Positions 21,520-33,200 of a DNA stretch of 64,000 nt are shown here, in pieces (position 1 is the stretch's first letter; each line of letters opens with the position of its first letter). The DNA is from Spinacia oleracea (Eukaryota > Streptophyta > Magnoliopsida > Caryophyllales > Amaranthaceae), in assembly GCF_020520425.1 (NCBI RefSeq), contig NC_079490.1, forward strand, positions 3,410,001 through 3,474,000. The letters run 5' to 3'. The notes under the pieces were generated by a model. The model had not been told where the DNA came from. It was given only the letters and a program-made list of their open reading frames with translations, and searched no databases. The translations under genes and the position numbers were made by a program.

Positions 21520-21780
21520 CTCCTTCCGTCCATTAATACTCGCACCGTTTTGACTGGACACGTTTGCCAATGCACTACTTTGACCATCAATATATTTAAA
21601 TTCATATTAAAAAATAATATAAAAATATTAATATTTTGAAAATATATATTAAGATGAAGCCCAACAATATATTATATACTAATATTTGTTTTCATATAAT
21701 AGAAATAAAATAGGATCAAAGTGAATTATGTGAATAGTGCAAAAAGTCAAAACGGTGCGAGTATTAAGGGACACAGGGAG
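21520..21780. mobile_element. Stowaway-like MITE
   Basis: CTCCTTCCGTCCATTAATAC at the left and the complementary GTATTAAGGGACACAGGGAG at the right, with TA flanks. Subterminal TCGCACCGTTTTGAC is mirrored by GTCAAAACGGTGCGA. Same family as 39074-39332. Confidence 0.87.
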
Positions 21781-21782
21781 TA

Positions 21783-22236
21783 GTTAGATTGTGATTTGTA
21801 TTTAGGAGAAAAAATTATAGGGAGTAGTTGTGTAGATCTTGTTTTGTCTCAATGTATGTTTTCAAAATGCCTGCAACTTTTAATTTTTGCTTATCGGCAA
21901 TAAGAGTTATTAATACTCTGTAGTTGACATCATGCAATATGGCAAACGTGATAACAGAAACGTGTCAACTAAAAAGGATAGGAACCTAATTATTGAGGGG
22001 GATAATAATTATAGAAACGTGTCAACTAATAAGGACTAGGAAGTGTTATATGACGTGGGATTTGGGCTTGATATCAACCTAATAGGAACCCTCAATCGTG
22101 GTTAGCATATTCCATGTTATTAGTAATGTAGAGTTGGATCTCAAAAGATTAGACTCCTATACAACTCATCATTGTTTCAGGGAGGCGAACCAAATTGCAG
22201 ATTAGATGACGTCTAAGGGTCACCATGCGCAAAGCT
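21783..22236. other. Intergenic, no feature recognised
   Basis: No gene or complete element. A short stretch (22036-22080, GTGTTATATGACGTGGGATT) repeats 21331-21360 in the POLD4-like upstream region. Confidence 0.6.
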
Positions 22237-22598
22237 TAAAGATGGTTGTGGGCCGGGCCGGGCCGAAGCCCGACCCGACCCGGCACGAGCACGCAAAAAG
22301 CACGGCCCGGCACGGGCACGAAGTCGTGGGCCGGGCCTGGGTCTTACTTTTTTGGAAAAAGCACGACAAGGCACGGCACGACTCGACCCGGCACGACAAA
22401 GCACGTTAAATTTAGTCAAATTAGCCTTAGGCACGACGGGCCGGCACGAAAGTACGTGGGCTTGGGCCGGGCCTGGGCTTTATTTTTAACTTTTCGGCCC
22501 GGCACGACACGGCACGAAACGTGGGCCCGGCAAGGTTAGGCCCACGACCCATGGGCCCGGCACAAAGCACGGCCCGGCCCGACCCACAGCCATCTTTA
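22237..22598. mobile_element. GC-rich inverted-repeat element, hAT-like
   Basis: The left end TAAAGATGGTTGTGGGCCGG and the complementary right end GACCCACAGCCATCTTTA form a terminal inverted repeat. The interior is dense in GGGCCGGGCC and CGGCACGA words, contrasting with the AT-rich surroundings. No target duplication is visible. Open frames here are base-composition artefacts. Confidence 0.6.
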
Positions 22599-23121
22599 CT
22601 CTCACTCCCTTATCATCCGCAAGGATGCCTTAGAATGGGTCGGACATTACCAGCTCTAGGTACGAGTAATAAGCTAACAAGGGAATATTTTTGTACACTA
22701 ATAATTCTAATTAATTAAATCGTGTAATTGGTGGGAAAATAAATTGTTACATACATGTGAATATTTCATGATGCAAATGGGTCAGTGGTTCAGTAGTCTC
22801 CCTGTTCCGGCTAAAAAACCAAATGAACACACTTCATTATATAATTCAATGAAATTACAGTATTGAGAGAAGACTATCCTTACTTGAATGTACTTTTCCT
22901 GTACAAATAAATAAATAAATAATAATTTGATGAAATTGAAACGATAACAGACTGAAGTAAAGAACACAGATAAAAAGGTGCAAGTCTGTTTCTGTCAGTA
23001 GTGCATTCATTCATTCCTGAATGCAGAATACAAAACTTGGAAGATGAAGCTCTGTACAAAAAGGAGCACAACATCAGCCACAAGTGCAGTAAGAAACTTA
23101 AAAAACCGGAGTAGCTCGTGA
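22599..23121. other. 3' flank of the receptor-kinase gene
   Basis: No further gene. It contains an AAAT microsatellite (22907-22923) and is probably the 3' untranslated region of the receptor-kinase gene. Confidence 0.5.
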
Positions 23122-23449
23122 TCAACGAGGCCCAGACAAAAGCGACTCTGTAGGACGGACTGAATATTCGTAATCTGCCATTGCCACCACTGGAGCTGGT
23201 TCATGAGCCATGGTTAAGTAGGTAAAATCAGTTAAAGCTTCCATGTTCGGAAGATCTTGTAAAACTTTCACCACCATTGACATAGTAGGCCTAATGAAGT
23301 GAGGTTGCAAGCACCATATCGCGATCTTCATCATCTTCACCACTTCTGCCTTGTGTTGTTGCATATCTTCACTATGCTCATCAATTAGGTCATAGAGTTG
23401 ATCCTCATCAGCCTTCAACTTCACCAAGTTAGTGAGACAATCACCTTCT

Positions 23450-23501
<52 letters not shown>

Positions 23502-25957
23502 AGTCTTAGTCCCAAAATGATTTGGGGTCGGCTAACATGAATTGACATAGGAGATCGCTAATGTAACCAATCACACAAGTCAGGAACGGGAAGTTAAAAG
23601 AATAAACAAGGAAGAGCGGAAAGTGAAAGTAAAATAAGATATAAATATATATATTACAGAAAAATATCATAAGGGAAAATAAGTAAGGTTTAAAACGAGA
23701 AAATTAAAATAAATATAATAAGTTTATTTGAAAATAGCATATAAAGGTGGGCTTTTAAAAATAAAATAAGACAATCACCTTCTAATGAGCCAAAATTCTT
23801 ACGACCACACACAATTTCTAGGACAACAACCCCAAAGCTATAGACATCAACCTTAACCGAGATGGCACGACCAGTAATCAACTCCGGAGCCATATATCCC
23901 GGTGTACCTCTTACCATGGTCATAACTTCACACTGACCTCGGTCTACCAGTTTTGCCAGACCAAAATCAGATATCTTGACATTGAAATCTTTGTCCAACA
24001 GTATATTCTGAGGTTTAATATCAAAGTGGATCACATTTTGCTTGCAGTGCTCGTGTAGATACTCAAGTCCTGCAGCCACACCGTCTATAATCTTTCGTTG
24101 TACGCTCCAGGTAAGTGTTTGTGGTATGTCTCTGTTGAAGATCCATTTCTCAAGGGAGCCATTACACATGTGTTCATAGACAAGAAGCCTGTTCAATCCG
24201 TCATCACAAAATCCAATCAATCTCACTAAATTGAAGTGGTGAAGGCTACCTATTGTATTGACCTCTGCAAGGAATTCTTTCCTCCCTTGGCCTAATGAGT
24301 CCAACCATTTCACTGCAACTTTTGTTCCATCACCTAATGTACCTTCAAAAACAGACCCAAACCCACCTCGACCAAGCTTGGTTTTGAAGTCTTGGGTTGC
24401 CAATTTCAGTGATTCAAAAGAAAACCGACTTACTGTTTCAACAAAAACATCAAGAGAACCATCAAATTCATTGTCACTACTCCTTCGTCTCCGTATCATC
24501 AACACATAACAGCATGCTCCAGTGACCAAAACTAAGCTAACCGAAATAGAAAGTACCAATTTTTTCTTCAACGTCGATTCTCTTTTTTGCACTTTGAGAA
24601 ATGCAGTGACCTTATAGCCCAAATTTCCTCGAGAAACATCCATCAAAGTGAGTATCTCTGAAGGTAGTGTACAATTACCAAATGAGGTATCATTATAGTA
24701 ACGAAAGAAGACAGCTTTGCATGAACAATTGTTTAAACATGCACTTTTACAACTCTCAACATTTGTTCCTATGAGAGAGGGAGTAGAGAGGAAGTAGGTA
24801 ACATTTTGAAGCTCTAGAAAATCGTGGAGTTTGTGGTTCCCGGAACAAGATAGAGGAGTTGAAAGGGTACATCCTGTATCGGCATCAAAGTTTTTACTTG
24901 GCTTGAAGTAATCCAAGCTACCATCATTACCCAGCGGACAACCACAACTTCCACCATTTGTGCAGACCCCATACTTTCCACAAGTAGTTGGGTATGAACA
25001 ATTCCCAAATTCATCATCCTGAACAACACTACCAAGGGAGGATTCCTTTTGATCCCAAGTATACCAACTTAGGTGTCCATTTTGATCAAGACGCATATAA
25101 CTATTATAATCATGAGTGTAACCATCATGGAATTCGGGTGATAAGGAATTATCGTACAGGTTGTTCAGGACTACATACTCTAGAAATATATATTCCTGTG
25201 GAGGGTTCAGATCAACAAAAGCTCTAAGACCATCATGTTCCCAAGAAACATAGAAGAACCCTGCAGAAAGTACGGTAGTTGATTCGCTAGATGTCAACCT
25301 CTGTCCCTCTACAAGATGCTGGCCATAAAGTAATGTATCAGTTGGATAATCATATGACTCCCAGATAGTTTTCCCATTTCCATTTAACAAGACCAAGTTC
25401 CCATCACGTTTCAAGTGAATGGAGCTCGCCGAATTGCCAGAGGTGTTGGTTGACCACACAAAACTTCCATCTGCATCTCTTAATACCAAACCTTCTTCGG
25501 ATGTAAGTTCCAGAGTAGCACCCTCTTGAACAGGATGATCTCGGTTGGCACACCAGACAACCACCATAGAAGAAGAACCACCATAATCCGAGGATCCAAT
25601 ATATATAGCAAGTAAGAATGAATAAGGTGCAGTTTGAAGAGCGAAAAGCCCAAATCCAAACGGAGGATAATGATCAGTACCTATCTCAATTCCAAACTTG
25701 TTATAATGATGATAAACATAGTCTGGAGAGTACAAGGCTGTTCTTACGATAAAATTATCATCAGAAAAATAGGTCCCTTCATTTATGAGCCAGTTGTTGT
25801 TTTTCGAAGAATTCGAGACATTTGCATATGAAGATTGGCTGTAAACAAGGATGATATTGTTGCTAGAAAGAAAGTAGCACCAAATACATACAAGAATCTT
25901 GAACATACCTAATACCCAATTTACTCCAGTATCTTTCAACATGACCTGAAATGTCAT
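23122..25957 (-). CDS. G-type lectin S-receptor-like Ser/Thr kinase (SD2-type), with retroposon in the kinase exon
   Basis: The protein reads signal peptide (hydrophobic MFKILVCIWCYFL...; Met at 25906 may be the real start), bulb-lectin domain (VVVWCANRDHP...GNLVLLNGNGKTIWESYDYPTDTLL), Cys-rich and PAN-like region (CKSACLNNCSCKAVFF), one transmembrane helix (LVLSISVSLVLVTGACCYVL), then a kinase. The kinase has GRGGFGSVFEG, VAVKWL, HFDIKPQN, DFGLAK and GTPGYMAPE. HFD replaces HRD, as known for SD2-5-like and LRK10-like kinases. These are plasma-membrane receptors in defence and stress signalling. A 318-bp (GTT)n-tailed insertion at 23451-23768 splits the kinase C-lobe. Unspliced, the frame stops at 23690. 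If introns are drawn from 23778 to 23448, the product is about 834 residues with one extra Glu. Confidence 0.82.
23435..23784 (-). mobile_element. (GTT)n-tailed retroposon (Au-SINE-like 3' end) in a coding exon
   Basis: A 16-bp direct repeat AGACAATCACCTTCTA (23435-23450 and 23769-23784) is host coding sequence and marks the target duplication. On the minus strand the insert ends TAGCCGACCCCAAATCATTT...GACTAAGACTTTG and (TTG)n, the style of plant Au-type SINE 3' ends. The 5' part lacks clear polymerase III boxes, so it may be 5'-truncated or a different partner sharing the tail. The insertion is in the sense orientation of the kinase gene. Confidence 0.85.
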
Positions 25958-26720
25958 CAGAAGTTAGTTAGTAACTTAGTACTTTATCTTTGACTCGCTT
26001 CATGAAAAATTAACATCCCAAAATACAATCAAAATCATGTTGACTTACTATTCGACGACTACAAAGACTTTGGAAGTAGTAGGAACTTGTGAACAGAAGT
26101 TCTAAAGTATGTAAGAAAACTATGTATACTTAAGAAATGAAGACGAGCTGTGAGAAAATGACAAGACACACAATTAATAGATGGTGTGACCCATTCAATA
26201 CATTGACTTCAAAGACTTTGATTTTTTTCTAACACCCCAATGTCCAGCCGCCAGCCCACCCACCCAATAGAGAAAGCAACTTCTGTGATGGCTCTGAACT
26301 TTTGTGGCCAATTTTAAATTCCTAAAGGAAAAATGGAAAAGTCAAACATGTTGCAATATGCAAAACTACATGCAGAACTACATAAAAAACTAACTAAATT
26401 TCTTTGATGGCTCATTTGTGAGTGAAACTTATCCCTTTTGTAATGATAATAGAATGTAATTTCTGTAATATGACACAATATTTTTCAAATATCCTTCATA
26501 ATAGTTGGATCATCGTGTACTATATCAATTGTACTATATGGTGTTCGTGTTTTTCTGGAGTAACTCACAGTTCAGTATGCAGTACTCGTATGTATTAACT
26601 TCAAAACCCTAGTTCTGTAGTGTTGCCGCCCAAATCCAACAGTCATGTTTATGTACAGCTTGCTAATCTAATTCTGACAGAAGAATCAACTAATGTTACA
26701 GATGATGAGGAACAGCTTAC
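25958..26720. other. Upstream region of the receptor kinase; first copy of a 250-bp repeat
   Basis: Presumed promoter and leader of the receptor kinase. An AG acceptor-like TTTCAG overlaps the upstream Met, so a leader intron is possible. Bases 26231-26482 match 26978-27224. Confidence 0.5.
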
Positions 26721-27224
26721 TCACTCTTCATCATAGTTTTCATCATCTCCTATTTGCTGATTGAAGTTTGCCAATTGAGTAGCATCGATTGCAATAGTTC
26801 CCATCTCAATGACAGACCACTCAGGGTATTCATCATGTGCCGTTTCTATAATAGACTCTGCTTCTGTATTATCAAGTCTCAGAGCTGAAGCTGTGGCAGC
26901 CTTGCCATCTGCATCAGAGTCCACATTCAGGTCAAAATTCCAGGCTGATGCCTCATCGTTCTCAACTGGTAAATGGTAACACCCCAAAGTCCAACCGCCA
27001 GCCCACCCAATAGAGTGAGCAACTTCTGTGATGTTTCTGAATTTTTGTGGCCAATTTTAACTTCCTACAGCAAAAATGGAAAAGTCAAATGTGTTGCAAC
27101 ATGCAAAACTACATGCAGAACATCATACAAAACTAACTATTTTCTTTGATGACTCATTTGTGAGTGAAACTTATCCCTATTGTAATGATAATAGAATGTA
27201 ATTTCTGTAATATGACACAATATT
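26231..27224. repeat. Direct repeat of about 250 bp flanking the NC2-alpha-like last exon
   Basis: Copies at 26231-26482 and 26978-27224 start AACACCCCAA and run to TAATATGACACAATATT at roughly 90 percent identity by eye. The second copy abuts the acceptor side of the exon at 26972. Confidence 0.85.
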
Positions 27225-30200
27225 GTAAGCATCATTGCCTGCATGTCATACATATCTGGATTATCTTCAAAGTTTCAGAATCCTCAACGCAGTTGCTTGA
27301 CTGCCTTTTCTCTACCCATACCCCTACTTTTCCTCGTCCTCTTCCTCCTTCTCTTCTACCGCTATTAGTATGCAAAGGTTAAAGAACAGAATAGTCAAAA
27401 GGCAGAAGTTTGGAACGGATTGGCTTCTGTGGCATGCTGGAAAAGCAACCATTCTAGTATTATTAGAAACATAATCCACATCTTTTTCTGACACACTCTC
27501 CCCATCACAATGTCTTGACAAAAACCAAAAAGAAAAGAAAGAACGGTATTCACGAATTAATTAACACAAGGTTCTCATTCACAAACCTAACATGGATCAC
27601 TCAACATCAAAACAATTTTCTGATCATAAACCATTGACATGACCAAGCAATATCAAACCGTAAATCAGGAAGGCATTCCTGATTGGCTCACTTTGTCAGA
27701 ATCAGGATTGCAACAGAGGAAGGACAACAATCTGTATTGGCTCGGGATCATTTTTACGTAAAATAGGGATAGTGTTATCTGTAATTGAGGTATCATAATT
27801 GAAGATCACATCATCACATACAATCTCTCACAACATTATAAGATTATTTTTTTTCTTTCTTTTGGGTTTGTTGGTTTTATGTATTAGTGCATCAAGAGTA
27901 GATTAGCTGTAAATCATAATACTACAATGTAAATACTTGAGATTTCACCCCTTTTAGTGAGTTAGAACATTTTTTTTGATAAATCTTAGCAAAACAAATT
28001 GGAGTAGGTCGAACCAATCCTAAGTGTCCTTCTGCCTAACCGGAATAGGGACCTCAATCCTGACAACCTTGATTCTTTTACTGATAAAATAACAGAACTT
28101 GAATTTATGAGAATAAATATTTTTGAAACAATAAAATTAGAAAGAGCTATACCAATTTGATCCTGTTGGATTCTTCACCACCCTCATCACCTTGATAATC
28201 TGCAAGTTTTCTGGTAGTGCAAACACATATATCAGCACAGAACATGTATACCTCAAGAATGAGAACAAAACAGAACTAACGTCCAAACCTTGATTTTGAA
28301 ATCTGTGGACCATCTTACTAGCAGCAGAGCTACCCAAGCCAGAAGCTCTACCAACAGTTCCTTTCAAAAAAAATCAAATACAGCGATGCGTCATACACAT
28401 TGTTTCCTGTAAAATAAGAGAATGGTTGTGTTTACTCAAGATGTGTTCTGCAATATATTATCAAGAAAAAAGACATTCAAAATTCAAGACAATAAGCCGT
28501 GCATTGTTCTTCTTCACTATCACTGCTTATTCAACTTCTGGACGGAAGCCCGGAAAGCCTAGTAAGTCACAATCAAATAGCACACTAAAACATACTACGA
28601 TAACCAAATGGTACAAATCTGCCAATACGAACCTGTCCTAGTAAAGGACTAGGCTAAGATGCAAAATCAAAATGAAGCATACAGAATCCAGCTCACATGA
28701 TACTGCTAGGAATTAGGTCAGTTGCGAGAAATTACCGAGGTTAGCAAGAGGAATTAGCAGTAACCAGATATGAAGTATTAATGATCAGTGTAATCAATCA
28801 ATACAACTCACCTTCTTTCGAGAGGAAGGCAACTCTCCAAGAGAATACTCTTCTTACTACAATTTTCTGAATGACTGACTACGCTATTCATCCCCCCTTA
28901 TAAAGAGATTCTACCCTTCCTGTGTAACAGAATTGTATTGGGATTATAACCCCTAACAAACTCAACAGACAATAGAGAAATACTAAAGTGCCCTTCCTGC
29001 CCTTCTAGACTTATTAGTTTAATTATTCTGCTGGCTGGCTTAATTATTCTGTTGCTTCCTTCCTCTTCTGCGTGCGTAGGTAAACCTGATGGGTGGCCTA
29101 TTTGGGTTCCTTGCAGTACATCCACCCAAACTTCCACCTTGTCCTCAAGGTGGAAAGAAGGAAAGCGAAGAATAAGAGCATCCCAGTCTTCCCACGTAGC
29201 TTCATAAGACGGGAGTTGCTGCCACTTAATCAAGACTTCCATCAACCCATCATTGTCCTTGCGCCGCACTCCCAGCACTGCTTCTGGTTCAACATCCATA
29301 ACCATATCAGAAGATAATTGAGCAGGGAGGGTGGTTGAGACTCTTGCACTACCCACAGCCTGTTTCAACTGAGAAATGTGAAAAACTGGGTGTATCTTGG
29401 TGTCAGTAGGCAAGAGTAGCCTATAAGCCACTGGTCCGACCTTTGCCAACACCTGAAATGGCCCATAAAACCTTGGTGAAAGTTTTTCATTCCGAGTTTT
29501 AGCCAATGATCTCTGTCTGTAAGGTTGTAACTTTAAGTACACCATGTCACCCACCTGAAAATGCCCGTCCCTTCTTTTCAGATCTTCATATTGTTTCATG
29601 TGATTCTGAGCACGGGATAAGTAGAACTGTAATTCATCTAGGATGGCATCACGTTCCCCCATCTGCTCCTCCAAAGAAGAGAGTGTGGTGCTACCAGATA
29701 CAAACCTTAGCAACTTAGGAGGGTCCCTGCCATACACTGCTCGAAAGGGTGTGCAATTTGTTGCGGTATGCCATGCAGTGTTGTAGTGGTATTCTGCCCA
29801 AGGTAGCCATTGAGACCACGTGCGAGGTTTCCCATTGATGAAACACCGTAAATAAGACTCCACCCCTTTATTGACCACCTCAGTCTGGCCATCGCTTTGA
29901 GGATGGTAAGCAGTGCTGCGGTTCAACTGAGTCCCCTGCAATCGGAAGAGCTCCTTCCAAAACAAGCTGATGAAAATTTTATCCCGGTCAGAAACAATGG
30001 ATGAAGGAAAACCATGAAGACGGACTATTTCTCTCACAAACACTTGGGCCACCTCATTAGCAGAAAAAGGGTGCTTGAGTAGAATGAAGTGGCCATACTT
30101 GGTCAGCCTATCTACGACTACCAAAATTGTGTCCCAACCACTGGACTTTGGTAATCCTTCGACGAAGTCCATTGACACATCTTCCCACACCTTGTCGGGA

Positions 30201-33200
30201 ATAGGAAGGGGCTGGAGAAGGCCCATAGGACTTAAAAGAAGAGGATTTTTGCTGTTGGCAGACAGAACAAGAGAGCACATACTTCGTGACATCCTTCCTT
30301 AAACCGGGCCAATACCACTCTGAAGATATTCTTTGGTAGGTCTTGTAGTCCCCTGAATGTCCCCCTATAGGAGAATCATGGTACTCCTTCAATATCCTTG
30401 CAGTGAGCTCTGAACCGCGCGGTAAAACAATCCGATCCTTGTATTTAAGGACACCATGGTCCACTGTGAACCACTTAGGAACAGTCTGACCTTGGCTGAT
30501 GGATGTTTTCAGTTGGTGCAGCCATGTGTCTTGCTCAATCTGTTGCTGAATGTACTCCCATGTAACCCCACACGTGCTGGATAGGGCGCAATATATGGCC
30601 GTAGCTGGAAACTCCCTGGAAAACGCATCAGCAACCTTGTTGGTGGCTCCAGGCTTATACTGTATGTCAAAGGAATAGCCTAAGAGCTTGCTCAACCAAC
30701 GTTGGTACTCTTGTCCCACCTCTCTTTGTTCAAGTAAATACTTCAAACTTTTTTGATCCGTTCGCACAACAAAGTGCCTCCCTAACAAAAAATGCCTCCA
30801 TTTCTGTATGGCTAAGACAATAGCCATTAACTCTTTCTCATAAATGGGCTTACTACGGGCCCGTTGCCCCAAAATTTTACTGAAGTACGCCACTGGATGC
30901 CCTTCTTGTAATAAGACAGCCCCTTAACCATGGCCTGATGCATCGGTTTCCAGAATAAAAATCTTCGTGAAATTGGGCATGGCTAGCACGGGGGTGTGGG
31001 TCATTGCCTATTTCAGTGATTCGAATGCCACAGTGGCTTCCTCTCCCCAACCAAAACTGTCTTTTTTCAATTGCTGTGTCAATGGTGCCGCTATTGATGC
31101 ATACCCTCTAATGAACTTTCGATAGTAACCAGTCAGACCCAAAAATCCCCTCAACTCCTTAAGGTTTGTTGGAATGGGCCATCCCAACATAGCCTGAATC
31201 TTGCTACTGTCAACTGCCACTCCATGCTCTGATATTACATGACCAAGGTATGCCACCTCCCTTTTACCGAATTCACATTTCTTAAAGTTGGCATATAAGT
31301 GTTGTTCCTGTAAAACCTGCAAGACTATACTCAAATGGGAAACATGAGTAGACAAATCAGGGCTGTAAATCAATATGTCATCGAAAAACACCAACACAAA
31401 CTTTCGGAGGTGAGGTTTAAAAATGTCATTCATAAGAGATTGAAAAGTGGCAGGGGCGTTGGTGAGTCCAAACGGCATTACAAGGAATTCATAATGCCCT
31501 TCGTGAGTTCGGAAAGCAGTTTTTGGAATGTCCTGGCTTCTCATTCGAATTTGATGATAACCAGATTTCAAGTCCAGCTTACTTAACACCCTAGACCCAT
31601 GTAATTCATCTAACAATTCATCAATAATAGGGATGGGGTATTTATCTGGTACGGTTACCTTGTTTAAAGCTCTATAGTCCACGCAGAAACGCCACGATCC
31701 ATCTTTTTTTTTTACCAAAAGGACTGGACTAGAGAACGGACTAGTGGAGGGTTGTATGATGCCCGCCTTCAACATGTCCTGTACCAATCCTTCAATCTCA
31801 TCTTTCTGACATTGGGGATATCGGTAAGGCCGCACACTTACCGGGTTGGTTCCCTCCTTGAGCACGATTGAATGCTCTATTGTTCTGTGCACAGGTAGTC
31901 CCACTGGCATGTCAAACACTGCTTGGAACTGGGCTACTGTTTCCCTCAAAGACGCGGGAATTTCTGTTTCTCCATGTATTTCATCAGTGCCTTCTGCCCA
32001 CCCTTCCAGATGGTTGAGCTCCAACAAATAACCACCACCTTCCTTTTGTAATGTCTTCAACATGGCTTTCAATGAAATACATGACCGACCCAGGGAAGGA
32101 TCACCCTTCAATGTCACCGTTTCCCCATTCAACTGGAATTTAAGAGTTTGCGTCTTCCAATTGGTGGTCATCGTCCCTAACTTCTCTAGTCATTGAATCC
32201 CTAAGATAATGTCAGAGTTTCCCAGAGGCAGTAGAAGAAAATCCTCAATGATCTGAACCCCTTGTAACACCAAGAGTATTCCTCGACATTCGCCATCGCC
32301 CTGCACAGCCTCGCCCGTGCCAAGAGATACGCCATATTTCTTCGTTGAAGTGACGAGCAGACCCAATTGAGTGGCTGCCCTAGTAGAGATAAAATTGTGC
32401 GTCGCTCCGGGGTCAATCATGACCACCACCTCGCCTCCATTTAATATGCCCTTCAACTTCATGGTTTTTGGGCTTGTAATACCCATTACTGAATTCAAAG
32501 AGATCAAGGGTTGTGGGAGACTAATTTGCTCATCCTCAGTCGTCTCCACCAGGTTCAACTCCTCGTCGCCCCCGAATTCTGTCTCATCTCCCTCGCCGTC
32601 GACAGTAAGCAACACACTCAACTCTCTTCTCCGGCAACGGTGGTTAGGCGCCCACTTATCATCGCACCTGAAACAAAGGCCTTTCTCTCTCTTCTGTTGG
32701 ACCTCTTTTTCGCTCAAACGCCTTATTTCTCCGGTGGGTTTTGCAATGGGTATGGTGGTAGAAGGTCGGTTGGTGGTTCTGTTTGTGGTGTTTAGGCTAA
32801 ACGGGTTATTTGAGTAGTTGTTTGTTTTTGTGGTGGAAAAGGATGGGGAAATGGATCCGGTTTTCCATGGGTTAGGGTTATATTTGGGTCCGGAATTGGT
32901 TTTCTTTTCAAGCCCAAATTTGAGCTTCTCTTCCACTTTGATGGACAAGTCCATCGCAGTATCCAGGGTTTGAGGCCCAAGAAGCCTCAATTCAGCTTTA
33001 ATGTCGTCTTTAAGGCCGTTAATGTACTGGCTTTTCGAGATTGCTTCTGGAATTCCCTCCAATGGCGCCATTAACTCAATGAATCGTCGGCGGTAATCCA
33101 GCACCCCCTCCGTCTGGCGGTGGGCGAGCCATTGTTCTTGCAACAAACCCGATCCACTGGGCCGGAATTGTCGAAGAAGGAGGCTCTTCAACTCTTCCCA

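Noticed and set aside
22206-22718. Overlapping open frames rich in Arg, Gly, Pro, His on both strands
   Set aside because: They are translations of GGGCCGG/CGGCACGA repeats inside an inverted-repeat element; no family resemblance and the same DNA is open in several frames.
23690-23768. The 28 residues after GDC in the receptor-kinase frame
   Set aside because: They are translated from the retroposon, not an alternative C-terminus of the family.
27324-27521. Candidate extra exon of the NC2-alpha-like locus (SRHCDGESVSEKDVDYV)
   Set aside because: The acidic stretch is suggestive, but acceptor and donor phases do not connect the neighbouring pieces, so I left it out.
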